A stretch of DNA of 64,000 nucleotides from Photobacterium ganghwense (lineage in GTDB: Bacteria > Pseudomonadota > Gammaproteobacteria > Enterobacterales > Vibrionaceae). Positions 25,549-34,180 of this stretch are shown one piece after another. Under the pieces are notes generated by a model. It saw nothing but the letters and a program-made list of their open reading frames with translations, searched no databases and was not told the origin of the DNA. The translations under genes and the position numbers were made by a program. The DNA lies in the NCBI RefSeq assembly GCF_003025595.1, contig NZ_PYMI01000002.1, positions 682,001-746,000 on the forward strand. The letters are read 5' to 3'. Each line of letters starts with the position of its first letter. Position 1 is the first letter of the stretch.

Positions 25549-28413
25549 ATGAAATTTTCACCAAGGCGAGGAGCTTGCCTCCTCCTCATCGTTTCTTCAC
25601 TGTTTGGCGGAATCACTCAGGCCGCTGCTGAGTCTCAATCGCCGCTTTGGTATACCCAGACTGATTTGAAGCTGGACAAAAAAGTACAAAGTTATGTGTT
25701 GTCCAATGGCATGCGTATTGTGCTGGTGCCAAACCGCAAGCCCAAGCAGTCAGTTGTGATGCGTTTATGGGTCAATGCCGGTTCATTACAGGAAAACGGG
25801 AATGTACCGGGCGTGGCTCATTTCCTTGAACATATGGCGTTCAATGGCTCAACCAATGTGCCGGAAGGTCAGATGATCGAAATGCTGGAGCGACACGGGT
25901 TGGCATTTGGTGCCGATACCAACGCAACCACTGATTTGTTTTACACCGTTTATAAATTAGAACTGCCGAAAAATGACCAAGAAAGCCTGAATACAGCGTT
26001 GTTTTTACTGCGTGAAACCGCGTCCGAACTGACCCTGAGTCCTGAAGCCATTGAACGTGAGAAGCCGGTTATTCTGGCCGAACACCGGGAAAGCAACACG
26101 GCTGGTCTGGCGAATTTGGTGGAGTGGGGACAGTATATTTATCAGGACGCGGGATTATACGATCGCCTGCCGATTGGCACGGAGGCAGGCATTCGCAGTA
26201 CCACTCAGAAAAACCTGCGTGACTTTTACGCGCAAAATTATCACCCGAAAAATATGACGCTGGTTATTGCCGGTGATTTCGACGAAAAGGCCCTGCAAGC
26301 GCGTATTCGCCATTATTTTTCGGGTTGGGTGCCTGAACAGCCGTTCCAGCATAGCAGTTCACTGCAAGCCGCTATGCTGCCTGAAAACGTTGAAGCATTG
26401 GCATTTCTGGATTCGGCTGTCACACCGCGAATCGGTATCAACCTGATACAGCCGGGCACGGCTGACTCAGCACGCTCCGTTACCGATGACACCGAGCGTC
26501 GGGTCAATGAATTTGTTCGTTTTATCGGGATGAATGCACTGATGTACCGGTTGGAAACTCAAACATTGACCAGTCAGGGGCGTCTGATGGACCCGGATGT
26601 CAGCAACATGACAGAGCTGACCATGAATGATGTGTTTTCCGTCTCGGTCGGCACGCGTCCCGGCGAATGGGCCGCCGGTCTGCAATTGCTGGAGCAGACA
26701 ATCCGCCAGGTGGTACAGCATGGTTTTACGCAACAGGAAATCGCCCGACAGATCACCAGCCTACAGCAGGACTTGAAAAACAACGTCAGTCAGTCAGACG
26801 ATTTTTCCAGCCTGAGTTATGCGGAACAAATTGTTAACGGTTTGAATAATCGCCGGGTGATTATCAGTACTGAGGATGAACTGGCACTGTTTGAGCAGCA
26901 TCAGGATCGTATCACGACGGAAGCCGTGAACCAGATGATGCGCCAGATGCTGACGGCATCACCGGCCCGTCTTCACCTTGCTGATTCCGTCGCGGGAGAA
27001 ATACAGGAAGGTCAGGACCCGAGAGACGCGTTGGAAAAGGCAATGCTTGCCGCTTATGAGCACAGTCAGGCTCAGCCAGTCACCTCGTTCAGCGAAAAGC
27101 AGACCACTGAATTTGCCTACCAGTATTTCGGTAAGCCCGGTAAAGCCAAGCAGGTAAAACAGTCGGCATTCGGAGACATCGTGTCGTATCGTTTCGACAA
27201 TGGTGTGGTGCTGAATGTGAAGCCAACGGATCTGGAAAAGAACGTGGTTTACCTGAATGTTCGGGTTGGCCGAGGGTGGCAGGAATTGCCACCGGAGCAA
27301 GCTGCATTGATCACCTTGTTCAATACCGGTTTTGTTACCGGGGGCTTACAGGCACATGATATGAATGAGTTAAGGGGAATGCTGACGGGTAAGTCGTTAG
27401 GCATGAACCTGAATCTCAATGAGGATGCGATTGTCGGTAGCTACCGTTCAACGCGAGAAGCGATTAGTGAGCAACTGAAACTCTACGCGGCTTTCTTTAC
27501 TCACCCGGCGTATCGCCAGGAGGGGATGGATTTTGCGGAGCAGCATGTTAGTGCTTACTGGCAGGGACTGTATCAGTCCCCTGAGTCTCTGGAGATGGCG
27601 GCGATCAGCCAGCTGATGCGCCAGAATGATCCGAGAATTGGCGTGGCGACGCCGCAAGAACTTGAAGGTAAGCAACTCTCTGATCTGCAAGAGTTTGTCA
27701 GTCGTTCGCTAACTGAAGGGCCGATTGAAATCGCGCTGGTCGGTGATATTACTCCAGCCTGTGCGGTGAAGCTGGTTGGGGAAACATTTGGTGCGCTCAA
27801 GGTGAAGGCGCAGGAACCTAAACATCAGGTGAATCAAACGCTTCGTCCTTATCTGGTCGATGAGCAGCGATTGTACCATCAGGGAGAAAGCCATACTGCG
27901 CTGGCTTCGGCTTACTGGCCAATTCCGGATGCAATGGATTTCCAGCAATTGTTGGTGTTCCAGGCTCTGCAGGAAGTGGCGCAGCTAAAACTCAATAAAA
28001 CCGTCCGAGAGCAGGCGGGGGCGTCTTACTCACCGTGGGTCGAACGCTTTCAGTCTGGCTCCATTAAAAACTTTGGTTACCTGGCATTGCACAGCAATAC
28101 TGAGCTAAGCCGGGTTGATGATATTCTCTCTGCGTATCCGACGATTTTGCAGGACATTCGTCAGGGTAAGGTGTCGGAAGATGAGCTGACCCGTGCTCTG
28201 GGTCCATTGCTGGAGAAGTTTGCTCTGATGCAGCAGGATAATGGCTACTGGCTAAGTGTTGCCTCAACGGCTTACAGTGCGCCTGACGAAGTGGAAAATG
28301 AGAAGCTGGTGATGCCTGCACTGAAAGCATTGACGGTGAAGGATATTCAGGCGGCAGCACAGATCATTCCGCTGGAGGCAATGATGAAAGTAAAAGTTCT
28401 GCCTGAAGGATAA
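25549..28413 (+). CDS. Exported M16-family zinc peptidase
   Basis: This 954-residue two-domain peptidase of the pitrilysin/insulinase type degrades peptides outside the cytoplasm. A signal peptide (MKFSPRRGACLLLIVSSLFG...) precedes the first M16 domain, which carries the inverted zinc motif HFLEHMAFNG (about residue 94) and the distal glutamate region EREKPVILAEHRE. The second half (from about residue 560) is the inactive partner domain without HxxEH. ATG at 25549 is preceded by AAGGAG at a 4-base spacing; an ATG at 25531 lacks a site. A hairpin (28421-28462) separates it from an exonuclease gene. Confidence 0.92.
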   Translation: MKFSPRRGACLLLIVSSLFGGITQAAAESQSPLWYTQTDLKLDKKVQSYVLSNGMRIVLVPNRKPKQSVVMRLWVNAGSLQENGNVPGVAHFLEHMAFNGSTNVPEGQMIEMLERHGLAFGADTNATTDLFYTVYKLELPKNDQESLNTALFLLRETASELTLSPEAIEREKPVILAEHRESNTAGLANLVEWGQYIYQDAGLYDRLPIGTEAGIRSTTQKNLRDFYAQNYHPKNMTLVIAGDFDEKALQARIRHYFSGWVPEQPFQHSSSLQAAMLPENVEALAFLDSAVTPRIGINLIQPGTADSARSVTDDTERRVNEFVRFIGMNALMYRLETQTLTSQGRLMDPDVSNMTELTMNDVFSVSVGTRPGEWAAGLQLLEQTIRQVVQHGFTQQEIARQITSLQQDLKNNVSQSDDFSSLSYAEQIVNGLNNRRVIISTEDELALFEQHQDRITTEAVNQMMRQMLTASPARLHLADSVAGEIQEGQDPRDALEKAMLAAYEHSQAQPVTSFSEKQTTEFAYQYFGKPGKAKQVKQSAFGDIVSYRFDNGVVLNVKPTDLEKNVVYLNVRVGRGWQELPPEQAALITLFNTGFVTGGLQAHDMNELRGMLTGKSLGMNLNLNEDAIVGSYRSTREAISEQLKLYAAFFTHPAYRQEGMDFAEQHVSAYWQGLYQSPESLEMAAISQLMRQNDPRIGVATPQELEGKQLSDLQEFVSRSLTEGPIEIALVGDITPACAVKLVGETFGALKVKAQEPKHQVNQTLRPYLVDEQRLYHQGESHTALASAYWPIPDAMDFQQLLVFQALQEVAQLKLNKTVREQAGASYSPWVERFQSGSIKNFGYLALHSNTELSRVDDILSAYPTILQDIRQGKVSEDELTRALGPLLEKFALMQQDNGYWLSVASTAYSAPDEVENEKLVMPALKALTVKDIQAAAQIIPLEAMMKVKVLPEG

Positions 28414-28420
28414 TATCTGA

Positions 28421-28462
28421 GCATTAGGGGCGGTCACCTTTGGCGAAAACGCCCCTAAATGC
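28421..28462 (+). other. Long hairpin between the peptidase and exonuclease genes
   Basis: GCATTAGGGGCG (28421-28432) pairs with CGCCCCTAAATGC (28450-28462) apart from one bulged base. No T run follows, so it is more likely an mRNA stability or processing element than a terminator. Confidence 0.6.
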
Positions 28463-28502
28463 TATCCTTCGTGCCAGTTTTTGTCTGATGTCCGGAAGTA
28501 AG

Positions 28503-29063
28503 ATGAATTTTAACCGTATTGTCTGTTTTGACCTCGAAATGTGTTGTTGGAATGATGGCCGCGAGTCGAGAACAGGAGAGATAATAGAGATCGGTGTTGC
28601 CGAACTGGATCTGTCGAGCGGTGAGATTGTCCGGCGAGCTCAACATTTCGTTTTACCAGAACATGATGAAATTTCGCCATTCTGCACCGAGCTGACAGGT
28701 ATTAAACCGGAAGTCGTTGCAAAAAATGGTAAGCCACTGGCAACAATTCTGAAGTCGGTTGAGCAGAAGTTTGGTGGCCGACATAAGATTTATGCTGCCT
28801 GGGGACGGGATGATTTGATCTTGCGTCAGGAGTGCGAGGAAAAAGGGCTAAATGTTCCATTCCATGAGTACATCAATCTGGCCACTATGTTCAGGTTACA
28901 GCGCCATGTCACCAATCGCCGTTGTGGTCAGCGCGCTGCGATGAAAATGGCCGGCCTGGAGTGGGAAGGGCGTCAGCATTCGGGTTATGACGATGCCTAT
29001 AACCTGGCAAGGCTGGCAAGAACCATGTTCCTGCCCGATCAGAACCCATCAGCGAACAAATAA
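28503..29063 (+). CDS. DEDDh 3'-5' exonuclease (ERI-1/KapD-like)
   Basis: This 186-residue nuclease has exonuclease motif I in VCFDLEMCCWN (Asp and Glu), motif II in KIYAAWGRDDLIL and motif III in HSGYDDAYNLARL (HxxxxD), giving the DEDDh set. The ERI-1/KapD-like subgroup acts mainly on RNA or structured 3' ends. ATG at 28503 follows GGAAG; earlier in-frame starts are less well placed. It lies 89 bp after the M16 peptidase gene. Confidence 0.88.
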   Translation: MNFNRIVCFDLEMCCWNDGRESRTGEIIEIGVAELDLSSGEIVRRAQHFVLPEHDEISPFCTELTGIKPEVVAKNGKPLATILKSVEQKFGGRHKIYAAWGRDDLILRQECEEKGLNVPFHEYINLATMFRLQRHVTNRRCGQRAAMKMAGLEWEGRQHSGYDDAYNLARLARTMFLPDQNPSANK

Positions 29064-29261
29064 TACCTCAACTGTGATGGTAAGGACTCACTTCTGCCAA
29101 GCAATGTGATACCTGTTTTTTGTTTGCCCATCGAGGAATTCCTACGAAACAGGCACTTGTGACAGCCAGATGACAAATTCGGAAAATTAGGTTTAACAAT
29201 TGACATTATTTATCAAGTGCATAACACTTCTAACAAAATAAAAATATGCATTTGGTTGGCT

Positions 29262-29711
29262 ATGGAATTTACCACAAACCGTATTCCGGTGAAGAATAAG
29301 GAAACCGAACCCGAATTTCCCTGTCACGACAGGTTGAATGAACAACGTTCAAAAGAAGAACTTAAACGCTGGTGGAACGTACCCTACATAGACGAACTTT
29401 ATTATGAAGAAACCGGTGCCATCGGCGTGTTCGTGCTTGATGGCTCCACCTGGGATAATCCGCGTAAAATCTCTGAGCATGACTCGTTTGATGAGGCGGT
29501 ATCGGCCGCTGGATTTTATGTCAAACACTCTCCGCTTTGGCGCAAGTTTGACGAGCCCTATGAGCCGACAGCCCGCATTGAACATTTGATGGATATGAGT
29601 CCGCTGATTCATGGCAAACTGAAAAAGCCGTCAAAAGAAGAACTGTTTTCTCACATGTTTTCATGGTTGCCGGAGTCTGACGCGAAAGACAAAGTCAAAA
29701 TCGTCGGCTAA
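29262..29711 (+). CDS. Conserved-looking protein of unknown function
   Basis: This 149-residue soluble protein has motifs RSKEELKRWWNVPYIDELYYEETG and DGSTWDNPRKISEHDSFDEAVSAAGFY, but I do not recognise the family. A TTGACA at 29200 with a weak -10 about 16 bases later gives a plausible promoter. That favours the ATG at 29262 over a GTG at 29217. The ribosome site is poor. It is convergent with the DUF4442 gene. Confidence 0.65.
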   Translation: MEFTTNRIPVKNKETEPEFPCHDRLNEQRSKEELKRWWNVPYIDELYYEETGAIGVFVLDGSTWDNPRKISEHDSFDEAVSAAGFYVKHSPLWRKFDEPYEPTARIEHLMDMSPLIHGKLKKPSKEELFSHMFSWLPESDAKDKVKIVG

Positions 29712-29787
29712 ATAGTAGGTCTACCGACGAACCCCACTCGATTTTAATGCGTGTTATACAGATTCGCACCATGTAAAAGTCTGTTTT

Positions 29788-29813
29788 CTGCCGGGGTGCT
29801 AAACCCCGGGCAG
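29788..29813. terminator. Possible terminator between convergent genes
   Basis: CTGCCGGGGT (29788-29797) pairs with ACCCCGGGCAG (29803-29813) with one bulged G. It lies between two convergent stops, but no strong T run follows on either strand. Confidence 0.45.
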
Positions 29814-29843
29814 TAACTCTTCCTGAAAGATACGTTTCTCGTG

Positions 29844-30296
29844 TTAATGTCTGACGTTCATCGTAATTTCAGCGCGAAAAACCATTTCTCCGTTTTGGTC
29901 TCTGACTTCGACTGGCACAATTTTATCACCCTCAGTCTCCCAGTTAATATGTTCGCCCTGAGCGTGAGCTGTCAGATCGCTTTTGGTTTTTTTCAGGTAT
30001 TCCACCGTCATACCGACCGGAATCCAGCGGCTTTTTATCGGGACGGAAACATCCGTCATCATCCCTCCGGCTAGTTCCGCCATATTACACATCGCAATTG
30101 CATGAACCGTGTTGATGTGGTTGGTCACTCGGCGGCGTTTTTTGATTTGTACCTCTGCGAATCCGGGACGCAGCGACGTGATTTGAGGGCGAATGCTGGC
30201 AAAATAAGGGGCGACACGACAGACGATGAATGAAAACAATTGTTTCCCCATGGGGAGCCGGGAAAGTCGTTGATAAGTTTTCAGGTTTTTACGCAT
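29844..30296 (-). CDS. DUF4442 hotdog-fold protein (acyl-CoA thioesterase-like)
   Basis: This 150-residue protein fits DUF4442, a hotdog-fold group related to PaaI-type thioesterases that act on acyl-CoA. Typical segments are RVTNHINTVHAIAMCNMAELAGGMM (catalytic-site helix), IPVGMTVEYLKKTKSDL and VPVEVRDQNGEMVFRAEITMNV. ATG at 30296 has AAAGGA 7 bases upstream. A FadR-type operator lies 64 bp upstream, which links the gene to fatty-acid metabolism. Confidence 0.82.
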   Translation of the reverse strand: MRKNLKTYQRLSRLPMGKQLFSFIVCRVAPYFASIRPQITSLRPGFAEVQIKKRRRVTNHINTVHAIAMCNMAELAGGMMTDVSVPIKSRWIPVGMTVEYLKKTKSDLTAHAQGEHINWETEGDKIVPVEVRDQNGEMVFRAEITMNVRH

Positions 30297-30728
30297 TGAA
30301 ATATCCTTTTTCAGTGAGGTACAGCTCATGGCCGGTAGGGAGATGCGTTAATATGCACTCTGGTCAGACCAGGTTGAAAGTTAGAAGGATATAAGGGACG
30401 GGTCAATTGCGGGATGCTGAAAGTGTGATCCTGTAATCTTTGTCAAATTTCCCGTTAGAAGGCGCACTCTTTCTTTTGCGGAATGAATGTGTTCAATGGT
30501 CTGCCAGTGCTCTGTATATATTCTTTACTCCACTATAAATCAGACGGTTATGACTCTTCACAAACTCCTTTCGGTTTTTCCTAAGAGGATGTGCTGGGCA
30601 CTGTTATGTGGCAATGTCCGACCATCAATTCATGATGTCTTTTTACCGATATTTATTTCTAAACTGACGTGTAACAATAAGTGTCAGTTGATGATTTCAT
30701 CACACAATTCTCCATAATAAGGCAAACC
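30297..30728. promoter_or_regulatory. Divergent spacer between the DUF4442 and EamA genes
   Basis: 432 bp with promoters for both genes. The clear element is the FadR-type palindrome at 30360-30372. No coding frame with recognisable features was seen. Confidence 0.5.
30360..30372. promoter_or_regulatory. FadR-type operator (CTGGTCAGACCAG)
   Basis: A perfect 13-bp palindrome with the TGGTCNGACCA core of the gammaproteobacterial FadR box, 64 bp upstream of the DUF4442 gene. FadR is a GntR regulator that leaves DNA when it binds long-chain acyl-CoA. The assignment rests on the motif match only. Confidence 0.72.
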
Positions 30729-31619
30729 ATGTTTTACATTTTTCCGCTTGTTACTGTCTTTATATGGTCAGGGAATGCCATCGTAAACAAATTATCTTCC
30801 AGTGTGATTGATCCGGGAGCGATCTCTTTTTATCGCTGGTTTTTTGCCATGCTGGCGTTGACTCCGTTTGTTCTACCATCAGTATGGCGGATGCGTCATG
30901 TGATTAAACCTCATTTGAGCAAGCTGGCATTTCTGGCTTTACTGGGCATGGTGTTGAACCAGTCTCTGGGCTATTTTGCCGCATCGACAACCACAGCCAC
31001 GAACATGGCGTTGATTGTTTCACTGGTACCGCTGATGAGTATGTTTCTGAGTGTACCCTTGCTCGCACAACGCTTGCTGCCAATGGCGATTGTCGGCGCC
31101 GTGCTGTCGCTGGCTGGGCTGGTGTTCATGCTAAGTCATGGTGAGATAAGTAATCTTGCAGATCAGGGAATCAGCCAGGGTGACGGATTGCTTCTGCTCG
31201 CAGCCTTTGTCTATGCGCTATACAGTGTGTTGCTAAAACGCTGGCGAATGCCGATCAATAACTGGCAATCTGTCTATGTTCAGGGATTGTTTGCGGTCAT
31301 GATGCTGACGCCGATGCTGCTCAGCAGTGAGCGAATCGCCATTACGGGCGAGAGTTTGCCACTGATCATGTACGCTGCTCTACCTGCTTCGGTGCTGGCA
31401 CCATGGGGGTGGTTAAAAGGGATTGAGCTGCTTGGCGCGGATCGCTGTGCAATGTTCATGAACCTGATGCCGGTCTTAACGGCGTTGATCGCAAGTGTCA
31501 TGCTCAGCGAACAACTCCAGGCGTATCATTATGTCGGTGGGCTTATGGTGCTGGCCGGTGTGGCACTCGCTCAGCGTAAACCCAAACCTCTCACAACCGA
31601 ATCGGTCGCTACCGCATGA
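30729..31619 (+). CDS. EamA/DMT-superfamily transporter
   Basis: This 296-residue inner-membrane protein has ten predicted helices in two EamA repeats (first from FYIFPLVTVFIWSGNAIVNK; second from GISQGDGLLLLAAFVYALYS), of the RhaT/YedA-like type. ATG at 30729 follows TAAGG. It is a second DMT exporter in the window, not closely similar to the one at 14.7 kb. Substrate unknown. A terminator follows at 31727. Confidence 0.88.
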   Translation: MFYIFPLVTVFIWSGNAIVNKLSSSVIDPGAISFYRWFFAMLALTPFVLPSVWRMRHVIKPHLSKLAFLALLGMVLNQSLGYFAASTTTATNMALIVSLVPLMSMFLSVPLLAQRLLPMAIVGAVLSLAGLVFMLSHGEISNLADQGISQGDGLLLLAAFVYALYSVLLKRWRMPINNWQSVYVQGLFAVMMLTPMLLSSERIAITGESLPLIMYAALPASVLAPWGWLKGIELLGADRCAMFMNLMPVLTALIASVMLSEQLQAYHYVGGLMVLAGVALAQRKPKPLTTESVATA

Positions 31620-31726
31620 GTGCGATAGCCTGAGGCTTTGTAACGTATCCTTAGATGATATCGATTCTAAGCGTATGGGACTAAACGAATGTTGGTGCAC
31701 TGTATTACAGCCAGTGAAGCCGTAAA

Positions 31727-31761
31727 GCGGAAGACAGGAGTGACTGTCTTTCGCTTTTTTT
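31727..31761 (+). terminator. Terminator of the EamA transporter gene
   Basis: GCGGAAGACAG (31727-31737) pairs with CTGTCTTTCGC (31744-31754) with one G-T wobble, followed by TTTTTTT. Confidence 0.82.
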
Positions 31762-31812
31762 ATCCTCTATTTTTCCCTGTATTGCTATTTTCCTATCTCA
31801 TTCATAGCTACT

Positions 31813-31836
31813 TTTCCATTTCCATTTCCATTTCCA
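31813..31836. repeat. Four perfect TTTCCA repeats
   Basis: Hexamer TTTCCA repeated four times without change, inside a T-rich region after the terminator. A candidate slippage site. Confidence 0.85.
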
Positions 31837-32042
31837 TTTTAGTCTTCCTATTTCGCCTTTTGGATACGTTCAATGTATTCATTGTTTCAGTCATCATTCG
31901 CGAACCTTTGGGCTTTGCAGTAAGGCTAAGGGCAGTTTTACTGCGCGCCGCCTACTTATCGCTTGTCATCTTATATCCTTTCTTTTGAGCGGCAATGAAA
32001 CGAATCTAATCTGGTTACATTTCAACCTACTGATTAGATCAC

Positions 32043-32054
32043 ATTGTCGACAAT
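32043..32054. promoter_or_regulatory. GntR-type operator 1 (ATTGTCGACAAT)
   Basis: Perfect 12-bp palindrome, first of three ATTGTNNACAAT copies upstream of the GntR regulator and prp operon. Confidence 0.72.
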
Positions 32055-32075
32055 GCAGACTAAGGTCTAGTGCCA

Positions 32076-32087
32076 ATTGTAAACAAT
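32076..32087. promoter_or_regulatory. GntR-type operator 2 (ATTGTAAACAAT)
   Basis: Same ATTGT/ACAAT arms, starting 33 bp after operator 1. Confidence 0.72.
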
Positions 32088-32137
32088 ATGCTTGTTTGTG
32101 GTCGTAGTTTGGACTAAATTTGAGACTAAGTTAACCA

Positions 32138-32149
32138 ATTGTTGACAAT
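32138..32149. promoter_or_regulatory. GntR-type operator 3 (ATTGTTGACAAT)
   Basis: Third copy, ending one base before the ATG pair of the regulator gene, so bound repressor would cover the start region. A fourth imperfect copy (AGTGTCGACAAC, 32181-32192) lies inside the coding sequence. Confidence 0.72.
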
Positions 32150-32150
32150 A

Positions 32151-32870
32151 ATGATGAGCCTACTTAGTCAAAAACTACAAAGTGTCGACAACCTAGCGAC
32201 TGAGAAAGAAGGCACCAAGTCTGCCAGTCTGACCGAACAGCTAATCGACTTGATCGTTAAAGGGGAGTATCCGGCTGGCTGTAAAATTTCTGAAGCCGAT
32301 GTCGCAAAGCGTTTTGGCGTAAGCCGCGGTCCGCTGCGTGAGGCCATGATGCGGGTTGAAGCTCTGGGTTTGGTTGAGCGTATTCCTCATGTAGGGGCAC
32401 GCGTTGTCGAACTCAGTCAGGAAAAGCTGATTGATATCTATGCAGTGCGTGAAGCGCTGGAAGGAATGGCAGCGCGGCTTGCGTGCCTGCACATTTCAGA
32501 TGAAGAAATTCTGGCATTAGAGAAGCTGCTGGAAACGCACCAGCAACATATCGAAGAGGTCGATGGGGAATCCTATTTTCACCAGCAGGGAGATTTTGAT
32601 TTTCACTACCGCATCATTAAGGCAAGTCGAAACAGTAAGCTCATCAGCCTGCTGTGTGGTGAATTGTACCATTTGCTACGAATGTATCGCTATCAGTCAC
32701 AACGTTCACATTCCCGCCCGCAACAAGCACTTCAAGAGCATTTCCATTTGCTCAACGCCCTGAAAGAGCGGGACGGAGAGTTGGCTGAATTACTTATGCG
32801 GCGCCACATTATGCGCAGCCGCCAATTGATTGAACAAAAACTCACTCAGGATAAGGAGAAAGTCTCATGA
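32151..32870 (+). CDS. GntR-family regulator of the 2-methylcitrate operon
   Basis: This 239-residue FadR/FCD-subfamily repressor has the winged helix-turn-helix at about residues 25-95 ([37 protein letters not shown]). An all-helical FCD ligand domain follows, with metal-binding histidines likely in DFHYRII and [11 protein letters not shown]. Starts at 32151 or 32154 are both possible and neither has a good ribosome site; the gene starts right at an operator. Its stop overlaps the prpB start (ATGA), so it is the first gene of the operon and probably autoregulated. Many gammaproteobacteria use such a GntR protein in place of sigma-54 PrpR. The inducer is expected to be a 2-methylcitrate-cycle intermediate (inference). 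Confidence 0.9.
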   Translation: MMSLLSQKLQSVDNLATEKEGTKSASLTEQLIDLIVKGEYPAGCKISEADVAKRFGVSRGPLREAMMRVEALGLVERIPHVGARVVELSQEKLIDIYAVREALEGMAARLACLHISDEEILALEKLLETHQQHIEEVDGESYFHQQGDFDFHYRIIKASRNSKLISLLCGELYHLLRMYRYQSQRSHSRPQQALQEHFHLLNALKERDGELAELLMRRHIMRSRQLIEQKLTQDKEKVS

Positions 32871-33739
32871 GCCCAGGGAAACGCTTTCGCGAGGCCGTTG
32901 CCAAAAATCATCCGCTACAGATCGTCGGAACGATCAACCCATATTGCGCCATGATGGCTGAGCAGGTTGGCCATCAGGCCATTTACCTGTCTGGTGGCGG
33001 TATCGCTAATGCTTCGTATGGGTTACCGGATCTGGGTATCACGACCTTGAATGACGTCATCGAAGATGTACGCCGCATTACAGCCGCTTCGTCACTACCA
33101 TTGCTGGTTGATATTGATACTGGTTTCGGTGGGGCTTTCAACATTGCCCGTACCATTAAAGAGATGGAACGCAGTGGTGCAGCAGCGGTACACATGGAAG
33201 ATCAGGTGGCACAAAAGCGTTGTGGACACCGTCCAAACAAAGCCATTGTCAGTCAGCAGGAAATGGTGGATCGCATTAAAGCCGCTGTGGATGCGCGAAT
33301 TGATGAGAACTTCGTCATTATGGCTCGTACCGATGCGCTGGCTGTTGAAGGCATGGATGCAGCAATCGAACGTGCCATCGCCTGTGTTGAAGCCGGGGCT
33401 GACATGATTTTTCCAGAGGCGATCAACACCCTGGAGCAATATAAGCAATTCTCGGAAGCCGTGAAGGTGCCAATTCTCGCCAACATTACGGAGTTCGGCA
33501 AAACACCGTTATTCAGTGGTGAAGAGCTGGCTGAATGCGGTGTTGATATGGTGTTGTACCCATTGTCGGCGTTCCGCGCGATGAACAAAGCCGCATTGAA
33601 TGTGTATGAGCATCTGCTCAAAGATGGCCATCAGCGTAATGTTGTGGATCAAATGCAGACTCGTGAAGATCTGTATCACTATTTGGGCTACCACGATTAC
33701 GAGCAAAAACTGGATCAGCTGTTTAAACAAGAAAAATAA
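32867..33739 (+). CDS. prpB: 2-methylisocitrate lyase
   Basis: This 290-residue enzyme of the isocitrate lyase/PEP mutase superfamily splits 2-methylisocitrate into pyruvate and succinate, the last step of propionate breakdown. Visible are the substrate loop [18 protein letters not shown], metal site [11 protein letters not shown] and catalytic loop [10 protein letters not shown] (Cys about residue 124). Length is typical. ATG at 32867 overlaps the regulator stop and follows AAGGAGAAAGTCTC. prpC begins 441 bp later, an unusually long gap for this operon. Confidence 0.95.
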   Translation: MSPGKRFREAVAKNHPLQIVGTINPYCAMMAEQVGHQAIYLSGGGIANASYGLPDLGITTLNDVIEDVRRITAASSLPLLVDIDTGFGGAFNIARTIKEMERSGAAAVHMEDQVAQKRCGHRPNKAIVSQQEMVDRIKAAVDARIDENFVIMARTDALAVEGMDAAIERAIACVEAGADMIFPEAINTLEQYKQFSEAVKVPILANITEFGKTPLFSGEELAECGVDMVLYPLSAFRAMNKAALNVYEHLLKDGHQRNVVDQMQTREDLYHYLGYHDYEQKLDQLFKQEK

Positions 33740-34180
33740 CCCAGTGCATCTTGCACATTTTAACTGTCATACCGGCGGCAATGAGGCGGGCGGATTCTGA
33801 ATAAACCATCGCCTCATTGGTGAGCGAACTGGTGAACGAACTGGTGAACGAACTGGTGTACGAACCGGAATACGAACTGATGGACAAAAAATCGTCGAAC
33901 AAGATACCGGGCATTAAACAGCAGAGCAGTAAACAGACCAGCAAAAACAGGCGTTAACTAAGAAACGACACAGAATAGTAGAAACGCAGAACGAACACCG
34001 AAACGCAAAAGTATTTCCCCTAAGCAGAGGTCTTTCCGCTGAAGCAAAGGGCAGCCCAGGAAAATTATTACTATAAAGATAACGGGTTGGAGATGGTCGG
34101 CAGGACTCGTCCTGCAGGTGCCAGAAGTTGTTCCAATCTGAATCATTCAATAACGTGAAACTCAAAATAAGGAGTCTGCT
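33740..34180. other. Long spacer inside the prp operon, with tandem repeats
   Basis: A 441-bp gap between prpB and prpC. The left part has six 12-bp tandem repeats (33817-33888), followed by A-rich, weakly repetitive sequence (AAACAGCAGAGC-, GAAACGCAGA-like words). No gene or strong terminator was found, so transcription may continue or restart before prpC. Confidence 0.55.
33817..33888. repeat. Six tandem 12-bp repeats (CTGGTGAACGAA)
   Basis: TTGGTGAGCGAA, CTGGTGAACGAA twice, CTGGTGTACGAA, CCGGAATACGAA and CTGATGGACAAA follow without gaps. The two middle units are identical and the outer ones decay, as in an array that grew by duplication and then drifted. Confidence 0.88.

Larger units (their letters stand above)
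31620..32150. promoter_or_regulatory. Spacer between the EamA gene and the prp operon
   Basis: 531 bp with the EamA terminator (31727-31761), four TTTCCA repeats (31813-31836) and the operator cluster of the GntR regulator (from 32043). A 99-codon open frame at 31689-31988 looks accidental. Confidence 0.55.

Noticed and set aside
31689-31988. 99-codon frame encoding a hydrophobic peptide with a SISISIS run
   Set aside because: The run comes from the TTTCCA repeat in a T-rich spacer behind a terminator. Hydrophobicity is expected from T-rich DNA.
33723-33944. 73-codon minus-strand frame with Ser/Thr repeats in the prpB-prpC gap
   Set aside because: The repeats are the 12-bp DNA array read in frame. 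No ribosome site; it overlaps the prpB end.
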